DNA of 64,000 nt from Peristeroidobacter soli (lineage in GTDB: Bacteria; Pseudomonadota; Gammaproteobacteria; Steroidobacterales; Steroidobacteraceae), in assembly GCF_004138485.1 (NCBI RefSeq), contig NZ_RYEV01000003.1, positions 372,001 through 436,000 of the forward strand, read 5' to 3'. The notes below the pieces were generated by a model that was not told where the DNA came from, made no database searches, and saw only the letters and a list, made by a program, of their open reading frames with translations. Positions 24,954 to 32,244 of this stretch are shown here, in pieces. Every line of letters starts with the position of its first letter. Within the stretch, counting starts at the first letter, position 1. Position numbers and translations under genes: made by a program.

Positions 24954-26371
24954 AAAGAGTCGATGAACCTCAACAAAGCCTCGCGATCCTGCTGGGACAG
25001 ATTGCGGAATGCTTCCTTGGCCCGCTCGCCTTCGCCACCGTGCCACAGAATCGCTTCACTCACATCGCGCGCGCGGCCGTCGTGGAGCAGGCGCGTGTGA
25101 CCATTCACCGTCTTTTGCAGACCGATTCCCCACAGCGGCTGCGTGCGCCATTCGCTGCCGCTCGCGGCGAAATCGGCGCGACCGTCGGCCAGCCCTTCGC
25201 CCATGTCATGCAACAGCAGGTCCGTGAACGGATGGATGGTTTGATCGCTGAGCCATGGCTGATCCGTGACGACGCCGGTCTTGAACGTCGCGCGATGGCA
25301 GGACTCGCAGCCGGTCTCGAGGAACAGTTTCGCGCCGCGTTTCACTTCGGGCGTTTCGAGATTCCGCCGCATCGGCACCGCGAGCATGCGCTGGTACGTG
25401 ACCATGTGCGCGAAGATCTCGTCGCTGATCTCGGGCTCGCCGCCGCTCGGTGCCGCCAGACACGCCGTTTGCACGGAGGTGCAGATTTGCGCCGGACGAA
25501 GCGAGGTCGTCATACCGATCTCGCTAGAGAACGCCGCGGCGGTTTGATGCGCGATGTCGGGCTGATTCAACTTCCAACCAAAGCGTCCGAGCACGGCGCG
25601 GCCCACGAGCGGGTCCCACACATGATTGGGTCGGCCCGAGATGCCATCTTTGTCGGCGTCGTCGGGATCGCTGCGTTCCATGATCTGCGCTTCGGGAATC
25701 GCTTCGAGCAAACCGGAGCCGAACACGGCCGGCGCGACCCGTGGCGACAACTTCGTATCGGCAGCGAGCTCGCCGTAGGCCAGTTCTTCGAAGGAATATT
25801 CCGGTGCGAGCAAGGTGTACGGCGTGCCGTCACCGTAGGTGCCCGCGATCTCGCGATGACGAATGCGAAGTTTTCCTTCCGCGGGCACGCCGCCAATCCC
25901 GAACGGATTGAAGTTCACACCGTAGTTGGGATCGGCCTGCGGTTCGTTGTTGGCGCCGGGCGTCGGCGTCGCGAACTGAATCACCATCGACACCGGCTGC
26001 TCGTCTTCCTTCGACGGCGGTTGACCGCGACCATCGTTGTTGTGGCATTGATCGCAGCTGCGCGCGTTGAACAGCGGGCCCAATCCGTCGCGGGCGCCGG
26101 CGCTCGCGGGAGCAACCACCCACGGGCTGTTGAAGAACGCGTTGCCGATGAAGAACTCACCGCGCTGAGCGACGGTGAGATTGTTGGATGGGCGCGAGAA
26201 CGAGTGACGCGAGCTCTCGCTCACGGTCATGGCGCCCCCGGAGTTGGGTTGTAACAGCTCCTCGGTCGACCTGCCTTTTGAGCAGGCGCCGAGCAATGAC
26301 ATTGCGCTCCACACCGCCGCGAGGCTGATGAGCTTGGCGACGTGGGCTGGCTCTGGGTGAATACGGATCAT
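24950..26371 (-). CDS. di-heme oxidoreductase-like lipoprotein (thiol oxidoreductase/DUF1111 family)
   Basis: From ATG 26371 the product is 473 residues with a lipobox ending at C30 (SAMSLLGAC). Two haem sites are visible: CDQCH in RSCDQCHNNDGRG and CESCH in GCESCHRATF, the latter near the C-terminal third. The DUF1111/DHOR family has this two-haem layout. It lies between imelysin and DUF1513 genes on the same strand. An upstream in-frame start at 26542 overlaps the imelysin gene and is unlikely. The likely place is the periplasmic face, with electron transfer linked to iron uptake. Electron donor and acceptor are unknown. Confidence 0.88.
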   Translation of the reverse strand: MIRIHPEPAHVAKLISLAAVWSAMSLLGACSKGRSTEELLQPNSGGAMTVSESSRHSFSRPSNNLTVAQRGEFFIGNAFFNSPWVVAPASAGARDGLGPLFNARSCDQCHNNDGRGQPPSKEDEQPVSMVIQFATPTPGANNEPQADPNYGVNFNPFGIGGVPAEGKLRIRHREIAGTYGDGTPYTLLAPEYSFEELAYGELAADTKLSPRVAPAVFGSGLLEAIPEAQIMERSDPDDADKDGISGRPNHVWDPLVGRAVLGRFGWKLNQPDIAHQTAAAFSSEIGMTTSLRPAQICTSVQTACLAAPSGGEPEISDEIFAHMVTYQRMLAVPMRRNLETPEVKRGAKLFLETGCESCHRATFKTGVVTDQPWLSDQTIHPFTDLLLHDMGEGLADGRADFAASGSEWRTQPLWGIGLQKTVNGHTRLLHDGRARDVSEAILWHGGEGERAKEAFRNLSQQDREALLRFIDSL

Positions 26372-26489
26372 TGAAGTCCAGGGTACATGGATGTGCCCCG
26401 CCGCCATGGGCGGCGAGCGAGCGGCAAAAGTCGCGCCTTTTGCTGCTCGCACGAGGGTCGTGGCAGGATGCCCGATCCCGAGTCCATAG

Positions 26490-27701
26490 TCAGTCTCCCA
26501 GCCCCTGCAGATCGGACAGGAAGACTTCGATCGATCGGGCACCGCGCGAGATCGACAGCGCCTGCGCGCGCAACGAGTCGATCGCAGCCTGCATGCGAGC
26601 GCGACCCTCGACGTTGTCCGCCAGGATTTCGCGATCGAACGGATTCTTCACCGCACCCACGGTTTCACGAGTGCGTGCGAGGCGAGCTTCGATTTCTTCA
26701 GCCGCGCGTGCGTCCTTCGCTTTCACCAGATCGGCGAGGCTTGGGCCGCTGAGGGTTGTGCCATCGAGCCGCGTATAGCGGCCGAAATAAACATTCTCGA
26801 TGCCCTGGGCATTGGCGCGCAGCTCGTCGGCGGTCATGTCGCTGAAGCAGGACTGTTCCTCCTCCTGGTCAGACGACAGCAGCGGCACATTCATGCGCTC
26901 GCCGGCCATCTCCACCTCCGACAGCGCCGCGGCGCCCGTGAACATGTGCTTCAAGCCGGTGTACACGTCGCCGTTGACGAACGTGGTTCGATAGTTCGGT
27001 TCCTTCGACTCGCGCCACTGCGCGGCCACCGCTTCGAGATCGCTGATGATCAGCGTCGTCGCCGCCTTCAGGTACTTGCCACGACGCGCGTTCACGTCGG
27101 CCGGATCGTCGCTCTTGGGGACGAAATCGGTGTACGGACGCTGGCCGGCCGAGTCGGGCGGATTGTTCCAGTCCTGACCCCACAGCAGGAACTCGACCGC
27201 GTGATAGCCGCTGGCGATGTTCTTCTCGCCGCCCAGCTCGTTCTGTTCGGCGATCAGCTCGGGGGTGATCTCCGGAAAAGTCTTCGCGTCACCGACGATG
27301 TTCAGGCCGGGCGCGGCGTTGTACTTGTCCAGGGCCACGGCGTCGATGTGGTTCTCATCCAGCGGCCAGCCGTTGAGCTGTCCTTCCGGGCCATGCTCGC
27401 TGTCGATGGGGCCGGCGTAGAAGCGGAAGGCCTCGCTATAGGCATACGGAATGCGCGCGGCACGCCAGCGTTCGCGCGCGGTGTTCAGCGTCTCCTCGCT
27501 GGGGTTGGCGAGCAAAGCGTCCACGGCTTGATCCAGCGCGCGGGCGGTGGTGATCGTGTCCTCGTAGGTCGCCAGCACGATCTGCGCGTAATTCTCCAAC
27601 ACAGGCTGGCGAGGATCCTTGGGCTCGATGCGAGCGCAGCCGGCCGCCAGCGCCAGGCACAGGGTCGCCGCGGCGGCGGACTTGAAGACAGATGCGGGCA
27701 T
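26490..27701 (-). CDS. imelysin-family lipoprotein
   Basis: This 403-residue protein has a lipoprotein signal with C22 (ALAAGCARIE). It carries the imelysin motif GxHxxE in ASGYHAVEFLLWGQDW, plus the conserved RFYAGPIDSEHGPEGQLNGW segment. Imelysins were named for a reported insulin-cleaving protein but resemble the EfeO/IrpA iron-uptake fold; most are now seen as iron-linked envelope proteins. It is the first gene of the operon with di-heme and DUF1513 genes. A 17-bp tandem repeat 62 bases upstream of the start may be a control site. Confidence 0.9.
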   Translation of the reverse strand: MPASVFKSAAAATLCLALAAGCARIEPKDPRQPVLENYAQIVLATYEDTITTARALDQAVDALLANPSEETLNTARERWRAARIPYAYSEAFRFYAGPIDSEHGPEGQLNGWPLDENHIDAVALDKYNAAPGLNIVGDAKTFPEITPELIAEQNELGGEKNIASGYHAVEFLLWGQDWNNPPDSAGQRPYTDFVPKSDDPADVNARRGKYLKAATTLIISDLEAVAAQWRESKEPNYRTTFVNGDVYTGLKHMFTGAAALSEVEMAGERMNVPLLSSDQEEEQSCFSDMTADELRANAQGIENVYFGRYTRLDGTTLSGPSLADLVKAKDARAAEEIEARLARTRETVGAVKNPFDREILADNVEGRARMQAAIDSLRAQALSISRGARSIEVFLSDLQGLGD

Positions 27702-27762
27702 TGTTGGGGTCGCTTTGAAGTAGTAATGCGGCCCGCCACGGGCGGGAGACGCCCGATTTTAT

Positions 27763-27796
27763 TCGCAATCGAGAATGGCTCGCAATTAAGAATGAG
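27763..27796. promoter_or_regulatory. 17-bp tandem repeat upstream of imelysin operon, possible Fur-type site
   Basis: TCGCAATCGAGAATGGC (27763-27779) is followed directly by TCGCAATTAAGAATGAG (27780-27796); 12 of 17 bases agree. The AT-rich units resemble loose Fur-box hexamers, and the block lies 62-95 bases upstream of the imelysin start on the minus strand, a promoter position. Iron control is expected for this operon type, but the match to Fur is weak. Confidence 0.35.
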
Positions 27797-27802
27797 TTTG
27801 AA

Positions 27803-28003
27803 CTAGTGGGGCCTGCGCGGCGGGGCGGGCGAGGGCAACGGAGGTCGCAGGCTCTGGCGGCGGTGGAGGATGTGGGTCAGCTCCTCGCCATCGACTCCGA
27901 GCCGGTCCGCGGCTTTTTCGATGGAGAGCCCCTCGCAAACGATGAGGCTGACGGCCGCCCAGTACAGGGCGGCTTCGGTCCGAGTGTCGTGCTGGTGCTG
28001 CAT
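27803..28003 (-). CDS. 66-residue hypothetical protein with helix-turn-helix-like segment
   Basis: This short protein has EGLSIEKAADRLGVDGEELT, which could fold as a helix-turn-helix, and ends in a Pro/Arg tail. It has no signal peptide or membrane segment. It lies just upstream of the tandem repeat that precedes the imelysin operon and on the same strand. No strong ribosome site is visible at the ATG. The coherent composition and the helix-turn-helix pattern are the reasons to keep it; it may be a small regulator or not expressed. Family unknown to me. Confidence 0.5.
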   Translation of the reverse strand: MQHQHDTRTEAALYWAAVSLIVCEGLSIEKAADRLGVDGEELTHILHRRQSLRPPLPSPAPPRRPH

Positions 28004-28078
28004 GTTCGATGCGTCCGTCCCATGGATCGAGGGACACGCAAGGCAGCATGGTGCGAGCGATCAACGATTGTAGAAACC

Positions 28079-28122
28079 GGCACTTATACTGAAAGCGCTC
28101 GTGAGGGAGCGCGGTAAGTGCC
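28079..28122. repeat. nested inverted repeat
   Basis: Outer arms GGCACTTA (28079-28086) and TAAGTGCC (28115-28122) enclose inner arms GCGCTC (28095-28100) and GAGCGC (28107-28112). All pairs are perfect. It lies between the sodB terminator-like hairpin and the 66-residue gene, in a non-coding stretch. It could be a REP-type element, a structured RNA or an operator. Confidence 0.55.
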
Positions 28123-28135
28123 TACAAAGAGTGCG

Positions 28136-28164
28136 AAAAGGGGACAGATTCAACCTCTGTCCCC
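28136..28164 (-). terminator. probable sodB terminator, REP-like palindrome
   Basis: GGGGACAGA (28140-28148) and TCTGTCCCC (28156-28164) form a perfect 9-bp stem with a 7-base loop. On the minus strand it is followed by TTTT, 20 bases after the sodB stop, as in an intrinsic terminator. The GGGGACAGA...TCTGTCCCC palindrome is also common in proteobacterial REP-like repeats, so it may do both jobs. Confidence 0.65.
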
Positions 28165-28183
28165 GGCTCGATCCGATGCTCGA

Positions 28184-28792
28184 TCAACGCTCGATTTCGG
28201 CCAGACGCTTGCCGACGAACTGCCAGTTGGCGATCTGCTCCACCACGGCCTTCACGAAGCCGGCGCGGTTCTGCTGGTGGTCGAGGTAGTAGGCGTGCTC
28301 CCAAACGTCGCAGGTCCACAGCGCGTGGCCGCTGGCGATCAGCGGGTTGTCGGCGTCGTGGGTCGTGGTGATTTCGAGCTTGCCGTCCTTCGCGACCAGC
28401 CAGGCCCAGCCGCTGCCGAACTGGCCGACGGCCGCTTCGACGAACTTGTCGCGGAAATTCTCGAACGAGCCGAACGAGGCTTCCAAACGCTTCTTGATCG
28501 GCTCCGGCGGAGCGCTGCCGCCGTTCGGCGCGAGCGAATTCCAGAAGAAGTCGTGATTCCAGACCTGCGCGGCGTTGTTGAAGATCTTGCGCTCGGTGCC
28601 GGTCTTGTTGGCGGTGGCCTTGATGATGGACTCGAGGTCCTGCTTCTCCAGCGGCGTGCCGGCGATGAACTCATTCAGCTTGGTCACGTAGGTCGCATGG
28701 TGCTTGCCATGATGATGATCCAGCGTGCGCGCCGAAATCGTCGGACCGAGAGAATCTTTGGGAAACGGCAGGGGCATCAATTCGAACGCCAT
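28184..28792 (-). CDS. sodB: iron superoxide dismutase
   Basis: This 202-residue enzyme has HHHGKHHATYV with metal ligand H27, then AAQVWNHDFFWNSLAPNGG with the second His ligand. The Gln of AAQVWNH is typical of the iron type. DVWEHAYYLDHQQNRAGFV gives the Asp and His ligands. Length and all ligands match cytoplasmic SodB, which turns superoxide into peroxide and oxygen. A strong hairpin with a T-run follows the stop. Proximity to the iron-type imelysin operon is suggestive, but the genes are separated by terminator-like and repeated elements, so they are not one operon. Confidence 0.96.
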   Translation of the reverse strand: MAFELMPLPFPKDSLGPTISARTLDHHHGKHHATYVTKLNEFIAGTPLEKQDLESIIKATANKTGTERKIFNNAAQVWNHDFFWNSLAPNGGSAPPEPIKKRLEASFGSFENFRDKFVEAAVGQFGSGWAWLVAKDGKLEITTTHDADNPLIASGHALWTCDVWEHAYYLDHQQNRAGFVKAVVEQIANWQFVGKRLAEIER

Positions 28793-29145
28793 GGCGGGCT
28801 CCAGCTAGCGCTAAAAACAGTGGGGGATAAGGGGCCAACGTATCGCGGACCGCGAAGTTCCCGGCCTGTTCCGGGGTCCTTCGTTACCGTTCGATGACGA
28901 CGGGGCCCGACAGAATACCTGTCCCGGCACACCCTTGGCCACCTGCCGGTGTCGGGATCGGTCGGTTGAGAAGCAGTGGACATGCGCGGCGCTGCAAGAG
29001 CGTCTATATTCCGCGGGTTCCGATGCGCAGTCCACGAGACCGATTCAGAAGTCTCGGGCCGACTCGGACCTTGAGGTTCAACACGAAGGAGCAGGGGAGC
29101 GTGTCCGCAGGGAGCGGTCACCCCGAGCACCTGGGAGGACAAGAC
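28793..29145. other. 353-bp intergenic region, no gene seen
   Basis: This space separates sodB (leftward) from the small secreted protein gene at 29146 (rightward) and must hold both promoters. The plus-strand frame is open through much of it, but it encodes Arg/Pro-rich sequence with no family features, so I treat it as non-coding. No convincing -35/-10 pair, hairpin or repeat stands out. Confidence 0.6.
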
Positions 29146-29511
29146 ATGGGCAAAGCGACACAGATCGCGGCCATCTGCGCCTTTGGCGTCGTGGCGACTG
29201 TAGCGACAATTGCGGCTCAAGGCGCTCAAGCGCCTCAAGCTCAAGCGCCCCAGCAGGCGCCGCCCGCGGCTGAAGAAGCCGCGCCGAGCACTTTCGTCAC
29301 GCTCAAGCTCGAAGGCAGCTGCGATGCGCAGAACACGCGGCTGTGGCTGGTCAATTCACATACATTCAAGACCATCGCCACCACCGTGCGCTGGCGCGCC
29401 GCCGGCGGCAAGGATCTTCGCGAGCAGTTCTTTCCGGGGCCGAACTCGGTCCGCGAGATTGGCTGCGCGGCTGAAGCTGAAATCCTGGACGCCAAATTCG
29501 CCGACTTCTAA
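29146..29511 (+). CDS. secreted small protein of unknown function
   Basis: ATG 29146 has GGGAGGA about 9 bases upstream. The 121-residue product has a signal peptide (IAAICAFGVVATVATIAAQG), a Gln/Ala/Pro-rich linker (QAPQAQAPQQAPPAAEE), then a compact domain of about 75 residues starting FVTLKLEGSCDAQNTRLWLV. Two Cys (in GSCDA and GCAAEA) could form a disulfide. The domain looks beta-rich. The same reading frame continues far upstream, but that part is not protein-like. No family recognised. An alpha/beta hydrolase gene begins 36 bases later on the same strand. Confidence 0.72.
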   Translation: MGKATQIAAICAFGVVATVATIAAQGAQAPQAQAPQQAPPAAEEAAPSTFVTLKLEGSCDAQNTRLWLVNSHTFKTIATTVRWRAAGGKDLREQFFPGPNSVREIGCAAEAEILDAKFADF

Positions 29512-29547
29512 CGCTCGAAATCCCGCAAGGTCGCGAACTCCTCGAGC

Positions 29548-30417
29548 ATGGAGAGTCGAGTGCCCGATCCCGCTCAAGATCGCATCACCTTGCCCGACGG
29601 CACGTCGCTGGTGCTTCGGGTCTTTTGTGCGACCGACTCGCCCCGGGCGGCGGTGATCATTCCGTCCGCGATGGGCGTGGCGCAGAAGTTCTACACTCAA
29701 TTCGCGCAATGGCTCGCACAGCAGGGCTATCACGTCACGACATTCGACTATCGCGGCATCGGTTTCTCCGCGCCTCGTTCGTTGCGTGGCTATCCGGTGA
29801 ACATTTTCGATTGGGCGCGACAGGATTGCGCCATCGTGATCGACAGGGTGAAGGCCGCGAGGCCCGACGTGCCTCTGCACTGGATCGGTCACAGCCTCGG
29901 CGGGCAGTTGATCGGACTCATCCCGAATCGCGACCGTATCGATCGAGTCATCACGGTCGCCACCGGCACGGGGTACTGGCTGGAGAACACCTGGCGCACC
30001 CGGTCCGTCGTGTGGTGGCTGTGGTTCTTCCTGGTGCCGCTCGCATTACGCACTGCCGGTTATTTTCCCGGCAAACGCTTGCGCAAAGTCGGCGATCTGC
30101 CGTTCGGAGTGATGCAGCAGTGGCGTCGCTGGTGTCTGAATCGTGAATACGTCGTCGGCGCTGAAGGCGACGAAGTGCGCGCCGATTACGCGTCGGTGCG
30201 CACACCGATGCTTGCTCTTTCGTTCACCGATGATGAGTTGATGTCGGCCCGGGGCATCAAGTCATTGCACGGCTTGTATGCGAACGCTCCGGTCGAATAC
30301 CGCCGCATCACGCCTCGCGACGTCGGCGCCCGCCACATCGGTCACTTCGGCTTCTTCCGTCCACAGTTCGAACAAACGCTCTGGCCGCTCGTGCCTCAAT
30401 GGCTGAGCGTGCGTTGA
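29548..30417 (+). CDS. alpha/beta-fold hydrolase
   Basis: This 289-residue protein has the nucleophile elbow WIGHSLGGQL (Ser in GHSLGG). Other fold landmarks are VTTFDYRGIGFSAPRS upstream, an acid in LALSFTDDELMS and a His in GARHIGHFGFF near the end. It lacks a signal peptide, so it is probably cytoplasmic. Substrate classes range from esters to lipids and cannot be fixed. A hydrophobic patch (VVWWLWFFLVPLALRTAGYF) in the lid region suggests lipid contact. It follows the small secreted protein gene by 36 bases. Confidence 0.86.
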   Translation: MESRVPDPAQDRITLPDGTSLVLRVFCATDSPRAAVIIPSAMGVAQKFYTQFAQWLAQQGYHVTTFDYRGIGFSAPRSLRGYPVNIFDWARQDCAIVIDRVKAARPDVPLHWIGHSLGGQLIGLIPNRDRIDRVITVATGTGYWLENTWRTRSVVWWLWFFLVPLALRTAGYFPGKRLRKVGDLPFGVMQQWRRWCLNREYVVGAEGDEVRADYASVRTPMLALSFTDDELMSARGIKSLHGLYANAPVEYRRITPRDVGARHIGHFGFFRPQFEQTLWPLVPQWLSVR

Positions 30418-30441
30418 GTCTGAAGCGTCGAAGAGGTGGAG

Positions 30442-30481
30442 AAAAAAATAGCGTGCGCGAGGTTCATCACATCGCGCACGC
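30442..30481 (-). terminator. strong intrinsic terminator pointing left, with no adjacent minus-strand gene
   Basis: GCGTGCGCGA (30451-30460) and TCGCGCACGC (30472-30481) form a perfect 10-bp stem with an 11-base loop. Read on the minus strand it is followed by TATTTTTTT (30442-30450). The nearest minus-strand gene upstream ends at 31058, about 580 bases away, so it may terminate a long 3' tail, an antisense RNA or a small RNA. It may also help stop the convergent gene ending at 30417. Confidence 0.65.
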
Positions 30482-30821
30482 CGGCATCCGAGATGGCTCA
30501 GGGGGATAATTGACCATCGTCGTAAGCACGTTGAAACCGAAGAAACTCGCGTCCTGAGACGCACGGTTTCATAAATGCAGGAGGCGTGCCAACTCTTCGC
30601 GGGCCGAGAATGGCTAAAAATAAGGGGCTGCACGCAAGGAAATTGGCGTGGATGCACTCGCGGTGTGCAATGGGAGCGCAATCATGCGACGAGGTAGTGC
30701 GAGGGCGGGAGTTGTCATCGAAATGTCAACTGAGTCGGCGGGTTGGGGCTAGGAGAAAACCTGAAGGTCACGGAGTGGTTACACGGCGCGGTCGAGTGAA
30801 CGTAACGAAGGAAGCCCCGCG
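30482..30821. other. 340-bp region with no convincing gene
   Basis: One plus-strand frame (30586-30834) is open, but its Arg-rich translation shows no domain, signal or ribosome site, and it runs into the better-supported gene at 30822. The region is less GC-rich in places than its neighbours. Given the leftward terminator at 30442-30481, a minus-strand RNA could cross it. Confidence 0.5.
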
Positions 30822-31073
30822 ATGTGCGACCTGAAAGTGGGTGACACCGTAGTGTTCGTCGATGCACCGGATGGGTTGCTGAAGGATTTGCCGAGCGACG
30901 AGCAGAACGAAATTCTTTCCTTCGTGGGGAAGCCAGCGACGATTACGTCGGTCGATGAGTTCGGCTATGTCTGGATTGGATTTGGCTCGCAAGTCGATGA
31001 CGGCGACGAGTCCCACTATTCCGGCCATTCTTTTGCAGTCACGGCGGATTGTTTGCGTCAGGCGACGCGGTAA
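30822..31073 (+). CDS. 83-residue hypothetical protein
   Basis: ATG 30822 has GAAGGAAG about 9 bases upstream. The chain (CDLKVGDTVVFVDAPDGLLK and ATITSVDEFGYVWIGFGSQ) has the beta-strand rhythm of a small SH3-like or KOW-like barrel, with no signal peptide. It is acidic. Its last 16 bases overlap the convergent gene at 31058. No named family recognised; the SH3-like fold is an inference from pattern only. Confidence 0.62.
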   Translation: MCDLKVGDTVVFVDAPDGLLKDLPSDEQNEILSFVGKPATITSVDEFGYVWIGFGSQVDDGDESHYSGHSFAVTADCLRQATR

Positions 31074-31435
31074 TCGACCGTGGGTTCTCTCACCTGATAG
31101 GGCAGATAGGTGGCGAAATCGTCCCGCGATTCGTCGTTGAACCGTTTGAGTTCGTCGATCAATGGTTGCAGCTTCATTAGATCCAACTGCTCCGCGGAGT
31201 CTGCGATCCATTGCGCGACGGCCTGCGCAATTTCCGCGTGCATGACGCAGTCGACGTCATCGGAGTAAAGGAGCAGCTCGGACAAGCAATGAAGCATGGC
31301 TCGACCTTCCATGAGCTGGGTGTGCACGGCCTCAATGGTTTCCTCCAGCGTGCGCGGAGGCGGTTGCGAGGGTGGAACCCCGCCGGGTGGAAGGCCGGAG
31401 TTGGAAGTTGCCAGAAAGGGCGTTTGCTCAGCCAT
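31058..31435 (-). CDS. 125-residue hypothetical helical protein
   Basis: ATG 31435 has GAGGTAG about 6 bases upstream. A Pro-rich N-terminus (LPPGGVPPSQPPPRTLEETI) leads into a helical region (residues 30-110) with MHAEIAQAVAQWIADSAEQL and PLIDELKRFNDESRDD. It has no signal peptide. It converges on the gene at 30822 with 16 overlapping bases. Coiled-coil or helical-bundle packing is likely. The family is unknown to me. Confidence 0.62.
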   Translation of the reverse strand: MAEQTPFLATSNSGLPPGGVPPSQPPPRTLEETIEAVHTQLMEGRAMLHCLSELLLYSDDVDCVMHAEIAQAVAQWIADSAEQLDLMKLQPLIDELKRFNDESRDDFATYLPYQVREPTVDYRVA

Positions 31436-31505
31436 GTCATCTACCTCGACGGAATCAGCGTTGAGCCTAGCCTGGGATGCTATGGCTGTATATAGAAACA
31501 GTTGG

Positions 31506-31534
31506 AAATCGCAGCGCGATTTTCAATCTTTTTT
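31506..31534 (+). terminator. intrinsic terminator or attenuator upstream of the gene at 31571
   Basis: AAATCGC (31506-31512) and GCGATTT (31516-31522) form a 7-bp stem with a 3-base loop, followed by TCAATC and six T residues (31529-31534) on the plus strand. No plus-strand gene ends just upstream; the next start is 31571, so this may be a leader attenuator or the end of a short RNA. Confidence 0.5.
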
Positions 31535-31570
31535 GGTACCGTTTGCGCGGGCTGACGCGCGGAAAAACAT

Positions 31571-32200
31571 ATGAAACAAATGCTGTTGGTTGCAGTGCTG
31601 TCGTTTGCCGCGGTCCACGCGAGCGCGCAAACAGCTCCGCCGTCGCGCGCGCCGGTGAAGGGATGTCAGTGGGAGAAGATGTCGGATTCGAAGCTGGCGC
31701 TCGCGCTGTGGGCGCAGCGGTGTGACTTTGGATTTCGGAAGATTACGCCGCTGTTCCACGGATCTTCGTTCGCGATTCAGTACTCGGACAGTGCCGGCCC
31801 GGACAATCTGATCGACGTCATCGATCAGCTGCCGGGTGAAGCGCCGCAGGCCACGTTGAAGCGATTCTTCTACGAGCACACGTCCGCGGAAGTGCGCAAT
31901 CGTTGCACCCTGGCGGAGTTCCGCAGGCACGCAGCCGCGCCCGCGGGCAAGCAGCGCTTCACGTTTGTCCCGAATGCGGACTATGAGAAGGAATTGACTT
32001 CGAAGGCCGATCCGAACGAAGTGCCGGAGCCGCCGTGTGGTGAATGGGGCGATCAGCCGGACGGCATGCAGTACTTCGAAGTCTCAACGAACCCGAGCGC
32101 GCGAAAGCTGCTGTTCGTCAGAATTGGTCAGGACGAGCCGTTGTTCGATGAGCAGACGCTGCAGTCGATCGAGCCGAAAGGGAGCGGAAAGGCAAAATGA
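31571..32200 (+). CDS. secreted hypothetical protein
   Basis: This 209-residue protein has a signal peptide (MLLVAVLSFAAVHASAQ). The mature chain includes CQWEKMSDSKLALALWAQRC, IQYSDSAGPDNLIDVIDQLP, and later Cys in NRCTL and PPCGEW, suggesting disulfides. No catalytic motif is visible. The gene for an esterase-type hydrolase begins 44 bases downstream with its own ribosome site, so co-transcription is likely. The upstream hairpin with a T-run may control read-through into this gene. Family unknown to me. Confidence 0.75.
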   Translation: MKQMLLVAVLSFAAVHASAQTAPPSRAPVKGCQWEKMSDSKLALALWAQRCDFGFRKITPLFHGSSFAIQYSDSAGPDNLIDVIDQLPGEAPQATLKRFFYEHTSAEVRNRCTLAEFRRHAAAPAGKQRFTFVPNADYEKELTSKADPNEVPEPPCGEWGDQPDGMQYFEVSTNPSARKLLFVRIGQDEPLFDEQTLQSIEPKGSGKAK

Positions 32201-32244
32201 GTGCTGCTTGCTTCAAACATGCGACCGCCACGAGAGGAGAGCCG

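Noticed and set aside
30586-30834. Possible 82-codon gene before the gene at 30822
   Set aside because: No ribosome site or domain; Arg-rich, overlaps the better gene at 30822.
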